64,000 bases of DNA from an uncultured Saprospiraceae bacterium (GCA_938015415.1 CALLPK010000033.1:1-64000); one strand, 5' to 3'. Counted from the first letter of the stretch, positions 6,684 through 16,440 are shown. The notes: generated by a model not told the origin, from the sequence alone. Translations and numbers: made by a program.

Positions 6684-8954
6684 ATGGCTCTAATTAAAAC
6701 AACACACAACAGGCGTTCTTTTTTAAAATCATCGGCGCTTACAGGTGGCGGAATGATGCTGGGTTTTAGCTGGTTCGCTTCCTGCCAGTCACCTGCGGAA
6801 GAAGCCGTAGGATTAGTCATGCCTGACGAATGGTTTGATATTAATGCTTATTTGAAAATTGGTAACAATGGTGTGGTAACTATTTTTTCACCCAATCCTG
6901 AATTTGGGCAAAATGTAAAAACCTCGATGCCGATGATCGTAGCCGAGGAATTAGAGGTGGACTGGAAAAATGTCATTGTTGAGCAAGCCCCTTATAGTCA
7001 AGAAAAATTCCCTGGGGGAGCATTTGGACAATTTAGTGGTGGAAGTCGAGGCATCATGTCAAAGTGGAAACCACTGCGGATGGCAGGAGCTACTGCTAAA
7101 CAAATGCTGAAAGAAGCTGCGGCTCAGGCCTGGCAAGTTCCCGTTTCTGAAATCACAACTGATGCCGGTGTATTGAAACATGAAGCAAGTGGTCAAACCG
7201 CTGGATATGGCGAAATGGCATCAGCGGCAGCACAAATTTCTGTTCCCGAAGAAGTGGAATTGAAAGCGCCTAAAGATTATAAAATTATTGGTCATTCTAA
7301 AAAGAATGTAGATGGTTTGAATATCGTAATGGGTAAACCGATGTTTGGAATAGACTATCATAAAGAAGGGATGTTAATTGCCATGCCTGTTCATCCTCCT
7401 GCTTTCGGAATGACATTAAAATCCCTTGACAATGCAGAAGAAGTAAAATCGATGTCCGGGATCAAAGATGTTTTCCAAATTCAAACCTATAAAGATGACT
7501 ATAAACAAGGCTATTTTGATACCAATGCTTTCCCAGAAATTGTGGTAGTGGTAGGCAATTCGACCTGGCAAGTGATGAAAGCAAAAAAAGCGGTAAAAGC
7601 AAGTTGGAAACCTATCAAGGATTCGACAAATTCTATTGACCGCTTTGGCAGGGATATTAAAGTGCATATCCCGGCAGGTTTAGAAAATACCACTACTCAT
7701 AATGCTCAAATGGAAGAGTTGCTGGCTAAGCCCATGAAGGAAGTCCGTAAAGATGGAGACCCCGAAACTGCGTTTAAGAAAGCCACCAAAATCATTGAGC
7801 GCAACTATTCAGCCCCTTATTTAGCCCATAATTGTATGGAGCCAATGAACTCCTACGCGCACGTGGAAGGAGATAAAGTTTGGTTGGCAGCCCCTCTGCA
7901 AGCGCCGGGTGTGATAGAACCCACTATTTCAGCACGTTTGGGTATTCCTCCCGAAAACATTGAAATTGAAATGACCCGAATGGGCGGTGGTTTTGGTCGC
8001 CGTGCTTATTCTCATTATATGGTAGAAGCAGCATTGATTTCTCAAAAAGTGAATGCTCCTATAAAATTGATGTACACCCGTGAGGACGATATGACCAATG
8101 GTATTTATCGTCCAACTTATCAAGCCATCTACCGGGCCGCTTTGGATGAAAATAATAACTTGTTAGCTATTCATATTAAAGCAGGTGGTGTTCCCGAAAG
8201 TCCGTTATTTGCCAATCGTTTTCCGGCGGGATCGGTTGATAATTACTTAGCGGAGGAATTTGCTATTGACTCTAACATTACGACCGGAGCTTTTCGTGCG
8301 CCTCGCTCTAATTTTATGGCGGGAGCAGAGCAGTCTTTTTTAGATGAAGTTGCCGAAGCAATGGGCAAAGATCCCATTGAGTTCAGATTAGAATTGCTGA
8401 AGCGGGCGAAAGAAAACCCGGTTGGTGAAAAGAATGATTATGATGCGGAACGCTATGCAGGTGTTTTGGAGTTGGTGAAAGAAAAATCAAATTGGGGTAA
8501 AAACGATGGTAACCTACACCGCGGTGTTTCTGCTTATTTCTGTCATAATTCTTATGCTGCCCATGTGTTGGATTTGACCCTAGAAAACGGAAAGCCCGTG
8601 GTACAAAAAGTGACCTGTGCGATTGACTGCGGGATAGTGGTGAATCCGGATGCAGCGGCGAATATGGCAGAAGGCGGTATTGTGGATGGAGTGGGTAATG
8701 CTTTTTATGGAGAGATGACCTTTAAAGATGGCGTACCACAAAAGAGTAATTTTGACCAATACAGAATGATTCGTATGGGCGAAGCACCCAAAGAAATTGA
8801 AGTACATTTTGTACAAAATGAAATTGACCCAACAGGATTAGGTGAGCCTCCATTCCCTCCGGTTTTTGGAGCCGTGGCCAATGCTATTTATAAAGCGACT
8901 GGTAAACGACGGTATCGTCAACCGTTTTTAGGAGAGGAGAATATCTTAGGGTGA
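6684..8954 (+). CDS. Tat-exported xanthine dehydrogenase-family molybdopterin-binding subunit
   Basis: Large subunit of a molybdenum hydroxylase, closest to the IorB-type (isoquinoline 1-oxidoreductase beta) group that binds the molybdopterin cytosine dinucleotide cofactor. A twin-arginine signal NRRSFLKSS (R10, R11) is followed by a glycine-rich hydrophobic stretch and a lipobox ending at C34 (WFASC), so a folded, lipid-anchored protein outside the inner membrane is predicted. Mo-site features include MTRMGGGFGRRAYSH, GAFRAPRSNFMAGAEQSFLDE, and GLGEPPFPPVFGAVANA, whose glutamate is the family's catalytic base. The ATG at 6684 was chosen over an in-frame TTG at 6636 because it gives the same N-terminus as the paralog downstream. 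The paired 2Fe-2S subunit gene is not adjacent. Confidence 0.9.
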   Translation: MALIKTTHNRRSFLKSSALTGGGMMLGFSWFASCQSPAEEAVGLVMPDEWFDINAYLKIGNNGVVTIFSPNPEFGQNVKTSMPMIVAEELEVDWKNVIVEQAPYSQEKFPGGAFGQFSGGSRGIMSKWKPLRMAGATAKQMLKEAAAQAWQVPVSEITTDAGVLKHEASGQTAGYGEMASAAAQISVPEEVELKAPKDYKIIGHSKKNVDGLNIVMGKPMFGIDYHKEGMLIAMPVHPPAFGMTLKSLDNAEEVKSMSGIKDVFQIQTYKDDYKQGYFDTNAFPEIVVVVGNSTWQVMKAKKAVKASWKPIKDSTNSIDRFGRDIKVHIPAGLENTTTHNAQMEELLAKPMKEVRKDGDPETAFKKATKIIERNYSAPYLAHNCMEPMNSYAHVEGDKVWLAAPLQAPGVIEPTISARLGIPPENIEIEMTRMGGGFGRRAYSHYMVEAALISQKVNAPIKLMYTREDDMTNGIYRPTYQAIYRAALDENNNLLAIHIKAGGVPESPLFANRFPAGSVDNYLAEEFAIDSNITTGAFRAPRSNFMAGAEQSFLDEVAEAMGKDPIEFRLELLKRAKENPVGEKNDYDAERYAGVLELVKEKSNWGKNDGNLHRGVSAYFCHNSYAAHVLDLTLENGKPVVQKVTCAIDCGIVVNPDAAANMAEGGIVDGVGNAFYGEMTFKDGVPQKSNFDQYRMIRMGEAPKEIEVHFVQNEIDPTGLGEPPFPPVFGAVANAIYKATGKRRYRQPFLGEENILG

Positions 8955-8988
8955 TCCTATTTGATTTAAAATTAACAACTAAATTAGA

Positions 8989-9819
8989 ATGAAAAAATTA
9001 CTTATCGGGCTATGTTTACTAAGCATATGCTTGCAGTTTTCCTTTGCACAAACAAGCAACTACGAACAGGAAGTCATCAATTTATCCAAAGATAAATGGC
9101 AATGGATGGCAGACAAAAATGTAGAGGAGTTGGCTATTCTGTTCCATGACAAATCAAAATTTGTGCACATGAGCGGAACCTGGAATAAGGACAGAGAACT
9201 CGAAATCATTAAATCTGGAAGTATCTGGTATAAGCAAGCCGATGTGCATGATGTAAAGGTAGAAATTTTTGATAATACAGCGGTTCTTTGGAATCGTATC
9301 ACGTTGGTAGCTCACGTCAGAGGAAATGATGTATCGAATGAATTTACGGTTACCGAAATCTACCATAAAGGAAAGGGTGGTTGGAAATTGTTAGACTTGA
9401 CGTTTAGTAAAGTGCGGGATACCCATGAGATTGCCGAAGGTGTTTCTGCAGAACAACAAATCCTCGAACTTTCCAAACAAAAATGGGAATGGATGGCTGA
9501 TAAAAAAGCAGATGCGCTTGCCGACCTTTTTCATGAGCAGGCAAAATTTGTGCACATGGGCGGTACTTGGGGAAAAGACCGTGAAGTAGAAATTATTAGA
9601 AGTGGAGGTATCCATTATAAGCAAGCAGATATCCATGAAGTTTCGGTAGAGGTCATTGGAGATATGGCAACGGTTTATAATCGTATTACCCTTTTGGCGG
9701 TGGTTGGTGGTAATGAAGTGACCAACCCATTTATGGTGACGGAAGTTTACCTGCAACAGGGGGATGACTGGAAATTGACGAATATGTCATTTACCAAATT
9801 GTTGACTCCAAAGAATTAA
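8989..9819 (+). CDS. Secreted protein with two tandem NTF2-like (DUF4440/SnoaL-like) domains
   Basis: A 276-residue protein with a Sec signal peptide (about 1-20, ending SFAQ) and two similar domains of about 118 residues (29-146 and 153-270). Each half repeats the same landmarks: WxWMADK, LFHxxxKFVHMxGTWxKDRExEII, YKQADxHxVxVE, NRITLxAxVxGN, and a final WKLxxxxFxK. This points to an internal duplication of an NTF2-like cone fold, which in different relatives binds small ligands or acts as an isomerase or hydratase. It lies 34 bp after the first hydroxylase gene and 14 bp before the second, so the three are probably one operon. Its substrate is unknown; a role with the hydroxylases is inferred from context. 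Confidence 0.75.
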   Translation: MKKLLIGLCLLSICLQFSFAQTSNYEQEVINLSKDKWQWMADKNVEELAILFHDKSKFVHMSGTWNKDRELEIIKSGSIWYKQADVHDVKVEIFDNTAVLWNRITLVAHVRGNDVSNEFTVTEIYHKGKGGWKLLDLTFSKVRDTHEIAEGVSAEQQILELSKQKWEWMADKKADALADLFHEQAKFVHMGGTWGKDREVEIIRSGGIHYKQADIHEVSVEVIGDMATVYNRITLLAVVGGNEVTNPFMVTEVYLQQGDDWKLTNMSFTKLLTPKN

Positions 9820-9833
9820 TTCAACATCAAGAT

Positions 9834-12089
9834 ATGTCAATCATAAAAACGTCCCACAATCGCCGTTCCTTCCTAAAAACTTCTGCCCTCGCAGGCGGTG
9901 GTTTGATGCTCAATTTTTGCTGGTTTGCCTCTTGTCAATCTCCTTCTGAAAAAGAAGTTCTAAACGCGCCCAAGGAATGGTTCGATTTTAATGGCTATCT
10001 AAAAATTGCGGAGAATGGACAAGTTACGATTATGTCCCCAAATCCAGAGGGCGGGCAAAACGTAAAAACCTCCATGCCAATGATAGTGGCGGAGGAATTA
10101 GATGTTGACTGGAAAAATGTAATCGTCGAGCAAGCTCCCCTGAATACGGAATTGTATCAACGTCAATTTATTGGAGGCAGTAATGCTATTCGGAATGGCT
10201 GGAAGGGATTGAGAATGGCAGGGGCATCGGCACGGCAAATACTGCGACAAGCTTCCGCAGAAACCTGGGGGGTGCCCATTGAAGAAATTACCACGGAAGC
10301 AGGTGTTTTAAAACATTTAAAAAGTGGCCAGTCAGCGGGCTACGGAGAAATGGCTAATGCTGCTGCGAACATTTCTGTCCCCGAAGAGGTACAGCTTAAA
10401 AACAGTAATGATTTTAAAATCATCGGTACATCCAGAAAAAATGTTGATGGTCAAAAAATAATAACCGGTAAGCCTTTGTTTGGAATAGATACCTATAAAG
10501 AGGGAATGCTTACTGCCATGATCGTTCATCCGCCAGCATTTGGGATGAAATTAAAATCCGTAGATGATGCAGTTGTGAAGTCTATGCCAGGTATCCGGGA
10601 GGTTTTTACCATTAAAGTGTTGGATGATGATTTTGAAAGACAGCATTTTGATACCACTACCTTTTTGGAAGTGGTCGCCATCGTCGGAGATTCGACCTGG
10701 CAAGTGATGCAAGCAAAGAAAGCCATCCAGATTCAATGGGAAAATTTTTCACCATATGAAGAGGAGCGAACTTTTTGGGGACGAAAAAAACAAACGTTAA
10801 CGATCCCGGCCGGACTGGAAAATTCGAATACCCATCATGCTAATATGATCGAAAGAGCTGCTCAAAAAGCAACCGTATTGCGTAGAGATGGCAACCCAGA
10901 AGTTGCTTTCAAAAAAGCAACAAAAGTAATTGAGAGAACTTATACTGCCCCATATTTAGCCCATAATTGTATGGAGCCGATGAACTTTTTTGCCGATGTG
11001 AGCAATGACAAAGCGGTACTTATTGGTGGGTTGCAAAAGGCAGAATTAACAGAACAAACTGTGTCCGCTCGCTTGGGAATTCCTATCGAAAACATTGAGA
11101 TTCAAATGACCCGTCTTGGCGGAGGATACGGACGACGGTCTTACGCTCATTGGGCATTAGAAGCTGCACTCATTTCCCAAAAAATGAATACACCTGTTAA
11201 ACTGGTTTATACCCGCGAGGATGATATGACTGGTGGTATATATCGCCCGGCTTATCAAGCCACTTATCGGGCTGCAATTGATGAAAATAATAACCTGATT
11301 GGGTTGCATATCAACGCAGGTGGCAATTTAGAAAGTCCTTTATATGCCAACCGATTCCCCGCAGGTACCGTCGAAAATTATTTGGCGGAGAGTTGGACGA
11401 TTAATTCCAACATTACCATTGGTTCCTTTCGTGCGCCCCGTTCCAATTTTATGGCTTGTGCGGAGCAATCATTTTTAGATGAGGTTGCGGAAGCAATGGG
11501 AAAAGACCCAATTGATTTTCGGTTGGAACTCATTGAGCAAGCAAAGAAAAATCCAGTTGGCGAAAAAAATGACTATAACGCTGACCGACTGGCTGGTGTC
11601 TTAAAATTAGTGCGTGAAAAATCAAACTGGGATAATCCACCAGTTGATATTCATAGAGGTGTGTCCGTTTATTTTTGCCATCATTCCTATTCCGCACAGG
11701 TTTTGGATTTGAAAATGAAAAATGGAAATCCTGTTATTGAAAGCGTTTGTTGTGCCGTCGATTGTGGAATGGTGGTCAATCCGGATGCTGCCAGAAATTT
11801 AGCAGAAGGAGCTATTGTTGACGGAATCGGAAATGCTTTGTTTGGTGAATTAACTTTTAAGAATGGGGTTCCTGAAAAAAACAATTTTGATCAATACCGA
11901 ATGGTCCGAATGTCCGAAGCGCCTAAAAAAATTGATGTTCATTTTGTAGAAAACAATATAGACCCAACGGGTTTGGGAGAACCTACTTTTCCACCTGTTT
12001 TTGGTGCTTTGGCGAATGCCTTATATCAGGCAACGGGCGAGCGATTATATGATCAACCATTTATAAAAAAAATAAATGTTACAGGATAA
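9834..12089 (+). CDS. Second Tat-exported molybdopterin-binding hydroxylase subunit, paralog of the first
   Basis: A 751-residue IorB-type molybdenum hydroxylase large subunit, closely similar along its whole length to the protein encoded two genes upstream. It has the same Tat signal (NRRSFLKTS) and lipobox ending at C34 (WFASC), and conserves MTRLGGGYGRRSYAHW, GSFRAPRSNFMACAEQSFLDE and GLGEPTFPPVFGALANA with the catalytic glutamate. Differences cluster in the 280-370 region and in substrate-channel loops, so the two may act on different substrates. No 2Fe-2S partner gene is adjacent. The pair suggests a tandem duplication with the NTF2-like gene between the copies. Confidence 0.9.
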   Translation: MSIIKTSHNRRSFLKTSALAGGGLMLNFCWFASCQSPSEKEVLNAPKEWFDFNGYLKIAENGQVTIMSPNPEGGQNVKTSMPMIVAEELDVDWKNVIVEQAPLNTELYQRQFIGGSNAIRNGWKGLRMAGASARQILRQASAETWGVPIEEITTEAGVLKHLKSGQSAGYGEMANAAANISVPEEVQLKNSNDFKIIGTSRKNVDGQKIITGKPLFGIDTYKEGMLTAMIVHPPAFGMKLKSVDDAVVKSMPGIREVFTIKVLDDDFERQHFDTTTFLEVVAIVGDSTWQVMQAKKAIQIQWENFSPYEEERTFWGRKKQTLTIPAGLENSNTHHANMIERAAQKATVLRRDGNPEVAFKKATKVIERTYTAPYLAHNCMEPMNFFADVSNDKAVLIGGLQKAELTEQTVSARLGIPIENIEIQMTRLGGGYGRRSYAHWALEAALISQKMNTPVKLVYTREDDMTGGIYRPAYQATYRAAIDENNNLIGLHINAGGNLESPLYANRFPAGTVENYLAESWTINSNITIGSFRAPRSNFMACAEQSFLDEVAEAMGKDPIDFRLELIEQAKKNPVGEKNDYNADRLAGVLKLVREKSNWDNPPVDIHRGVSVYFCHHSYSAQVLDLKMKNGNPVIESVCCAVDCGMVVNPDAARNLAEGAIVDGIGNALFGELTFKNGVPEKNNFDQYRMVRMSEAPKKIDVHFVENNIDPTGLGEPTFPPVFGALANALYQATGERLYDQPFIKKINVTG

Positions 12090-12101
12090 AACTTAGCACA
12101 A

Positions 12102-12171
12102 ATGAAAGATTCAGAGTCCTTAGAAGATTTTTACAAAAGAAAAAACATATCCCATTCTCAATCACCAATCC
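12102..12171 (+). pseudogene. Possible 5' stub of an AraC-type regulator gene
   Basis: An ATG 12 bp after the second hydroxylase gene opens with MKDSESLEDFYKRKN, which resembles the amino-terminal ends (…LEEFYKRK…) of Bacteroidota AraC-family regulators as I remember them. Past about 12146 the frame loses that character and runs into the 3' end of the convergent envelope gene. It may be the truncated remnant of a regulator of the hydroxylase operon. The match is short, so this is a weak call; a chance short frame is the alternative. Confidence 0.3.
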
Positions 12172-15100
12172 CTAAAAATCCATCCCAATCGAAAAATGCA
12201 ACCTTGGATCCTGCGTCACCCTCGACTCAATTCCCCAGCCATAATCCAGTTTTAAAAAATAACCAAATAACATGGCACGCATTCCAGCTCCGTACCCCAT
12301 TACAATCGGATCTCGGAAATAATTAATGGACAAGGTCACCGCACCATTAGAAACGGTCGTAATATTCAGTGGATTATCGTCGCTATAGGGAGATAAACCT
12401 TCCCAGGCCGTTCCAATATCAAAAAATCCTACGAGCTGAAAACTTCGGAAGAAAGAGGACTTGATTCGCCGGGAAAAATATTTAAAAATGGGAACCCTTA
12501 GTTCCGTATTAACTAAAGCATACGAAGTACCATTTCTAATGTTGGTTTTAAATCCACGAACATTGTTGGCAAATGTCTGGTAAGCCAGCCCTTCCCGCGC
12601 AGGAGTTGGAATGTCCTGATTGAAGGAAGGAAATAGCCAGTTATCTACTCCACCTAATAAAAACAAAATACGCTCAGAGCCCAAAGAAGTAGAACCTGCA
12701 GCCCGAATAGCCAATATAGAGTGTTTGTCCAGTCGCTGGTAATGCCGAGCATCAAACCCTAAAATCGTCATAAATCCTTGCGCCAAATCAAAGTTAAACC
12801 CATCGACAAAATCGATTTCAAAACGCTTCAGCACTTCTGCGTAAAATTTATACCGCGTACCATTTTTAATATTAATATCTACATCAAGCGTATTATCAAA
12901 AACATACTCTAACCGTAAACCCAACCGTTGTTGCTTATCCGTAGATGTATTAAGGGCTGGCTGATCGGTAGCTAGCTGAGTTTGTTTATCAACCCGAAAA
13001 GTAGTGGTAGCCCGTATACTTCTGAATATATCCAATGGATAACGCAATTCCATTTGTGTGAGAAAAGTAGTTTCCCGGTTTCGGGGTTCGACAAAACGAT
13101 TCTGCGGTACTGGTGGCGGCGCAATATCTACTCCGTTACGACGACGGGAACGACGGTACGCAGCAAAACGTTTATCCAGTCTTTTCTTTTTGTTATCTAA
13201 AAACAAATAATATTCCGCGCCGTTAAAAGTAGTTGGAATACGAATGCCTCCTTCCAAAACATAATCTTCAAAAAGGTCTTTAAAATTCGCTTTTAAAAGA
13301 ATACCTGGCGGCGGAAAATTATACTCTTGTCCTGTACCCGCATAGTTATTGAGTCCTCCAAATAACAAGCTATTATCCACCGTAGTCGTAATAAAGTCCG
13401 TTCTGAATTGTAACTGATAAGGGACAATTCGCTCCTGACGGAATTCGTGGACCTGTGCCTGGTCCCAACTGGGAGAAGATGGTACGGACAGCGACGGCTC
13501 AATTAAAATATTACCTTCCTCTTCGTCGATAATAATCATTGGCGGCTTTTCAGCTTCGTCAAATTCACTTTGAAATAAATAATCTTCGATAACTTTTTCT
13601 TCTTTTTTTGGAATCGTCTTCGTTGGCGGTTTTACGTTACCAGAGGTATTTTCATTTTGTGCTAAAGTTAGACCTGCTTCTCCCAGAGATTGCTTCCTGA
13701 AGATGGTGGTTCTTGCTGGTATCATGGCCAAGGTATCTACCGGCTGGATTCGCATCTTATAATTATACCCTTCTCTGTACAGGATTATTTGTTTATCTAC
13801 TTTGCCCGCAATATCATGACGGATCAGATGGGTCTTGTAATTTGTGCGATTGTGGGTAACGCCTCTTTTTTTATAAACGGGTTGTATCACTACCGAGTCG
13901 ATGCCAATGGAATCCACATTATTCCAAATAGAATCTTCCCGAATGATTATTTCAGAGCCATCCTCTAGATAAATCGCCTGGTTGTTCCAGGCCAGGTAAG
14001 TTTCGAGGTATCCCATATTCTGATTGTAAATTCCACTCGCATCGCTGGTATAACTAAACCAGGTAGAATCCACTCCTACCGGGTTGCGTTCGTTAGCGTG
14101 CGGCGTACTCGTTACCCGCGTAAGTTCTTTAGAAGGGTTTTCTAAATCATAGTAAAAAATATCAAAGGTACTAACGGGTAGAATAGAATCTAACTTCGCC
14201 CTCACCAATAAGGTATCTGATCGATTAGAAGAAAATAGAATTCCTTTCTGTCCATCTATTTTGACAAATTTTGCGTCAAGGTCATCCCAGAAATCTTGGG
14301 TAAGTCGCTGCGATTGGCGAGTTTTAGGTACGAATGTAAAGATGTCTGAAACACCTCCCACGGTTGCCGAAAAAACCATTTTAAACGGATTAACATAATC
14401 CATACTGTTGATCCGATGAAACTGATTGGGCAGAACATCTTCAAGGTTTTTTCCGGTATTAAGATCTCGCTGGATTATTTTGATGATATCTCTTTGTTCG
14501 TAAATAATTCCCAGTTCCTGATTGTTGGGACTCCAGGCGAGGAGTGGATAATTGTAGTCTGTTTCCTGAAAAGGATTACGAGAGCCGTATTTTAAAATTT
14601 GCGTTCTTTTTCCTGTTCGGATATCCTGAATAAAAACCTTTACTTTTCCAATTTCATTCAATACGTACGCGATCTTTTTTCCGTCAGGACTTAACTTTAA
14701 ATTACTAACGGGAAGCTTACGACGGTTCTTAATCTCTACCTTTCTTCCTTTGGGCTTTGCTAATCCTTTGATTTCCGTCTCGTAACGCTTTTCATAAAAC
14801 TCGTACCAGTTATTGAGTGATTTTTCGTAAGTATCCCCCAGGACGAAGGCATAACCACTTTCGATGCTGCGGTTTATTCGGGTAAGATAAAGTAGGTTTG
14901 AAACTACCGATTTACCATAATTTTGACTAATAAAATACCACATAGAATGCCCCGCTAACTTTGGATATTCGTCCGCAAAATTTTCAAATTTTTTATATCG
15001 TTTGGATAGAAATATCTCGCGCATACGGTCGTCATAGTGGACATTCCAGCTTTCCCCTGCGTAGCTTACCAATCCTTCTTTAAACCATTGTGGCAAATTG

Positions 15101-15603
15101 AGCATCACCGCGTTTTGGACAATCTCCTGAAGGTTGGCGCCAAACATCATGGCGTTCAGGTAGGCAGATGCCACCCCTTCGCGGACCGATCGTCGTAAAT
15201 TATTGTGATTGCCATCAAAATAAACGAAGATTTTATTACCGACAATTTTGGTTTTTCCACCCGTATTAAAAAATACTTCCTCACTACCAATATTACTTTG
15301 CTTGATATCTGTCAGGTCTTTGTAGACGATAATATCAATTTTATCATTCATTCGGTGCTCCAGAATACGCTGGATATCCATAAAATCTTTTTCAGCAATT
15401 TGGACAACCGCTTGTCCGATAGCTCTGCCTTCTCCGTACCAATAGGTAACAAAATTTTCACTTTCGTACATGGCCCATTCCTTAAAATCTTCATGGAACT
15501 GTACCCGATTTTTACCAAATTCTACTTGGGAAGTCTGTGAAAACGAAGCACTAATGGAGAGAAAAAAACAAAAACCTGTAATAAAAATTTTAAAATTTTG
15601 CAT
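12172..15603 (-). CDS. Large outer-membrane protein: MA-peptidase-like domain, PD40 propeller and C-terminal beta-barrel
   Basis: A 1143-residue envelope protein of unknown function. After a signal peptide (about 1-22, ending SFSQ) comes a domain resembling peptidase-MA proteins (about 30-270), recognisable from LPQWFKEGLVSYAGE. The zinc HExxH motif is absent: the expected helix reads LRRSVREGVASAYLN, so catalysis is unlikely. TolB/PD40-type repeats follow (about 295-530; for example LSPDGKKIAYVLN). A linker with acidic stretches leads to a barrel-like region of about 390 residues rich in alternating hydrophobic/polar strands and ending in phenylalanine (HFSIGMDF), the usual signal for outer-membrane insertion. 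It is convergent with the hydroxylase block. Confidence 0.75.
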   Translation of the reverse strand: MQNFKIFITGFCFFLSISASFSQTSQVEFGKNRVQFHEDFKEWAMYESENFVTYWYGEGRAIGQAVVQIAEKDFMDIQRILEHRMNDKIDIIVYKDLTDIKQSNIGSEEVFFNTGGKTKIVGNKIFVYFDGNHNNLRRSVREGVASAYLNAMMFGANLQEIVQNAVMLNLPQWFKEGLVSYAGESWNVHYDDRMREIFLSKRYKKFENFADEYPKLAGHSMWYFISQNYGKSVVSNLLYLTRINRSIESGYAFVLGDTYEKSLNNWYEFYEKRYETEIKGLAKPKGRKVEIKNRRKLPVSNLKLSPDGKKIAYVLNEIGKVKVFIQDIRTGKRTQILKYGSRNPFQETDYNYPLLAWSPNNQELGIIYEQRDIIKIIQRDLNTGKNLEDVLPNQFHRINSMDYVNPFKMVFSATVGGVSDIFTFVPKTRQSQRLTQDFWDDLDAKFVKIDGQKGILFSSNRSDTLLVRAKLDSILPVSTFDIFYYDLENPSKELTRVTSTPHANERNPVGVDSTWFSYTSDASGIYNQNMGYLETYLAWNNQAIYLEDGSEIIIREDSIWNNVDSIGIDSVVIQPVYKKRGVTHNRTNYKTHLIRHDIAGKVDKQIILYREGYNYKMRIQPVDTLAMIPARTTIFRKQSLGEAGLTLAQNENTSGNVKPPTKTIPKKEEKVIEDYLFQSEFDEAEKPPMIIIDEEEGNILIEPSLSVPSSPSWDQAQVHEFRQERIVPYQLQFRTDFITTTVDNSLLFGGLNNYAGTGQEYNFPPPGILLKANFKDLFEDYVLEGGIRIPTTFNGAEYYLFLDNKKKRLDKRFAAYRRSRRRNGVDIAPPPVPQNRFVEPRNRETTFLTQMELRYPLDIFRSIRATTTFRVDKQTQLATDQPALNTSTDKQQRLGLRLEYVFDNTLDVDINIKNGTRYKFYAEVLKRFEIDFVDGFNFDLAQGFMTILGFDARHYQRLDKHSILAIRAAGSTSLGSERILFLLGGVDNWLFPSFNQDIPTPAREGLAYQTFANNVRGFKTNIRNGTSYALVNTELRVPIFKYFSRRIKSSFFRSFQLVGFFDIGTAWEGLSPYSDDNPLNITTVSNGAVTLSINYFRDPIVMGYGAGMRAMLFGYFLKLDYGWGIESRVTQDPRLHFSIGMDF

Positions 15604-15798
15604 AAAAAAGGTTTAGTATTGTGGGCAGAACAGTAGTCAAAGTTTGGCTAAATCTCTCTATTTTTTGGAATTATGAAAATTTAGGCCATCTCTCGAGTAG
15701 TTCAAGATACAAAAGATTTGACAAATCGAAATGCTCAGAACGGACAGATTCTTTATATTTAACGATTTACTTATTTTATTTACTAAAAACGCAATCTA

Positions 15799-16440
15799 AT
15801 GGCGGTTGTTTCCAAACTTACTTTTAATCCTTTTCAGGAAAACACCTATATCGTTTCAGATGAAACCGGCGAGTGTATCATATTTGATCCTGGCTGTTAT
15901 ACGCAAAAGGAACGCGAAGAATTAAAAAATTTCATTATTGAAAACGAATGGACGCCCGTCCGACTGATCAATACGCACTGTCATTTAGACCATGTCTTTG
16001 GAAATGCTTTTGTCGCAGAAACGTACGGTTTAGAACTGGAAATACACCGTGGCGAACTACCGGTTTTGGAGTCGGTTCCTCAAGTCTGTCAGATGTATGG
16101 GATTCAACTTCCCCAACCTTCTCCGGCCCCCGGAAAATTTATTGAGACCGGAGATACCATTTTATTTGGAAATACGTCTTTAAAGGCATTATTTACGCCA
16201 GGTCATTCTCCTGCTAGTTTATCTTTCTATTGCGAAGCGGATAATTTTATCATTGCGGGGGACGTTTTATTTTTCCAGAGTATTGGCCGTACCGATTTGC
16301 CGGGTGGTGATATGGCGACTTTGTTAGGCAGTATTAAGGATCAGTTATTTCCGTTAGGAGATGAGGTAGCTGTTCATCCCGGGCACGGTCCGGATACTTC
16401 GATTGGCTACGAAAAACAGCATAATTTATTTTTGCAGTAA
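15799..16440 (+). CDS. MBL-fold metallohydrolase, glyoxalase II-like
   Basis: A 213-residue cytoplasmic hydrolase of the metallo-beta-lactamase fold. Metal ligands are visible: H60, H62, D64 and H65 in NTHCHLDHVFG, a later histidine in TPGHSPASLSFY, an aspartate in IIAGDVLFFQSIGRTDLPGGD, and the final histidine in VHPGHGPDTSIGYE. This set matches the short hydroxyacylglutathione-hydrolase-like group, which often cleaves thioesters, though substrates vary. The ATG at 15799 gives the expected start MAVVSKLTFNPFQENTY. Its last 15 bp overlap the end of the convergent gene. Confidence 0.88.
   Translation: MAVVSKLTFNPFQENTYIVSDETGECIIFDPGCYTQKEREELKNFIIENEWTPVRLINTHCHLDHVFGNAFVAETYGLELEIHRGELPVLESVPQVCQMYGIQLPQPSPAPGKFIETGDTILFGNTSLKALFTPGHSPASLSFYCEADNFIIAGDVLFFQSIGRTDLPGGDMATLLGSIKDQLFPLGDEVAVHPGHGPDTSIGYEKQHNLFLQ

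Noticed and set aside
12102-12326. A 74-codon frame after the second hydroxylase gene as a complete gene
   Set aside because: Beyond about 12146 it overlaps, in antisense, the well-supported envelope gene and has low-complexity Ser/Pro/Asn composition. Only the first part is kept, as a possible stub.
15621-15827. A 68-codon plus-strand frame upstream of the MBL gene
   Set aside because: It overlaps the start of the MBL gene in another frame, has no family features, and lies in an AT-rich gap.
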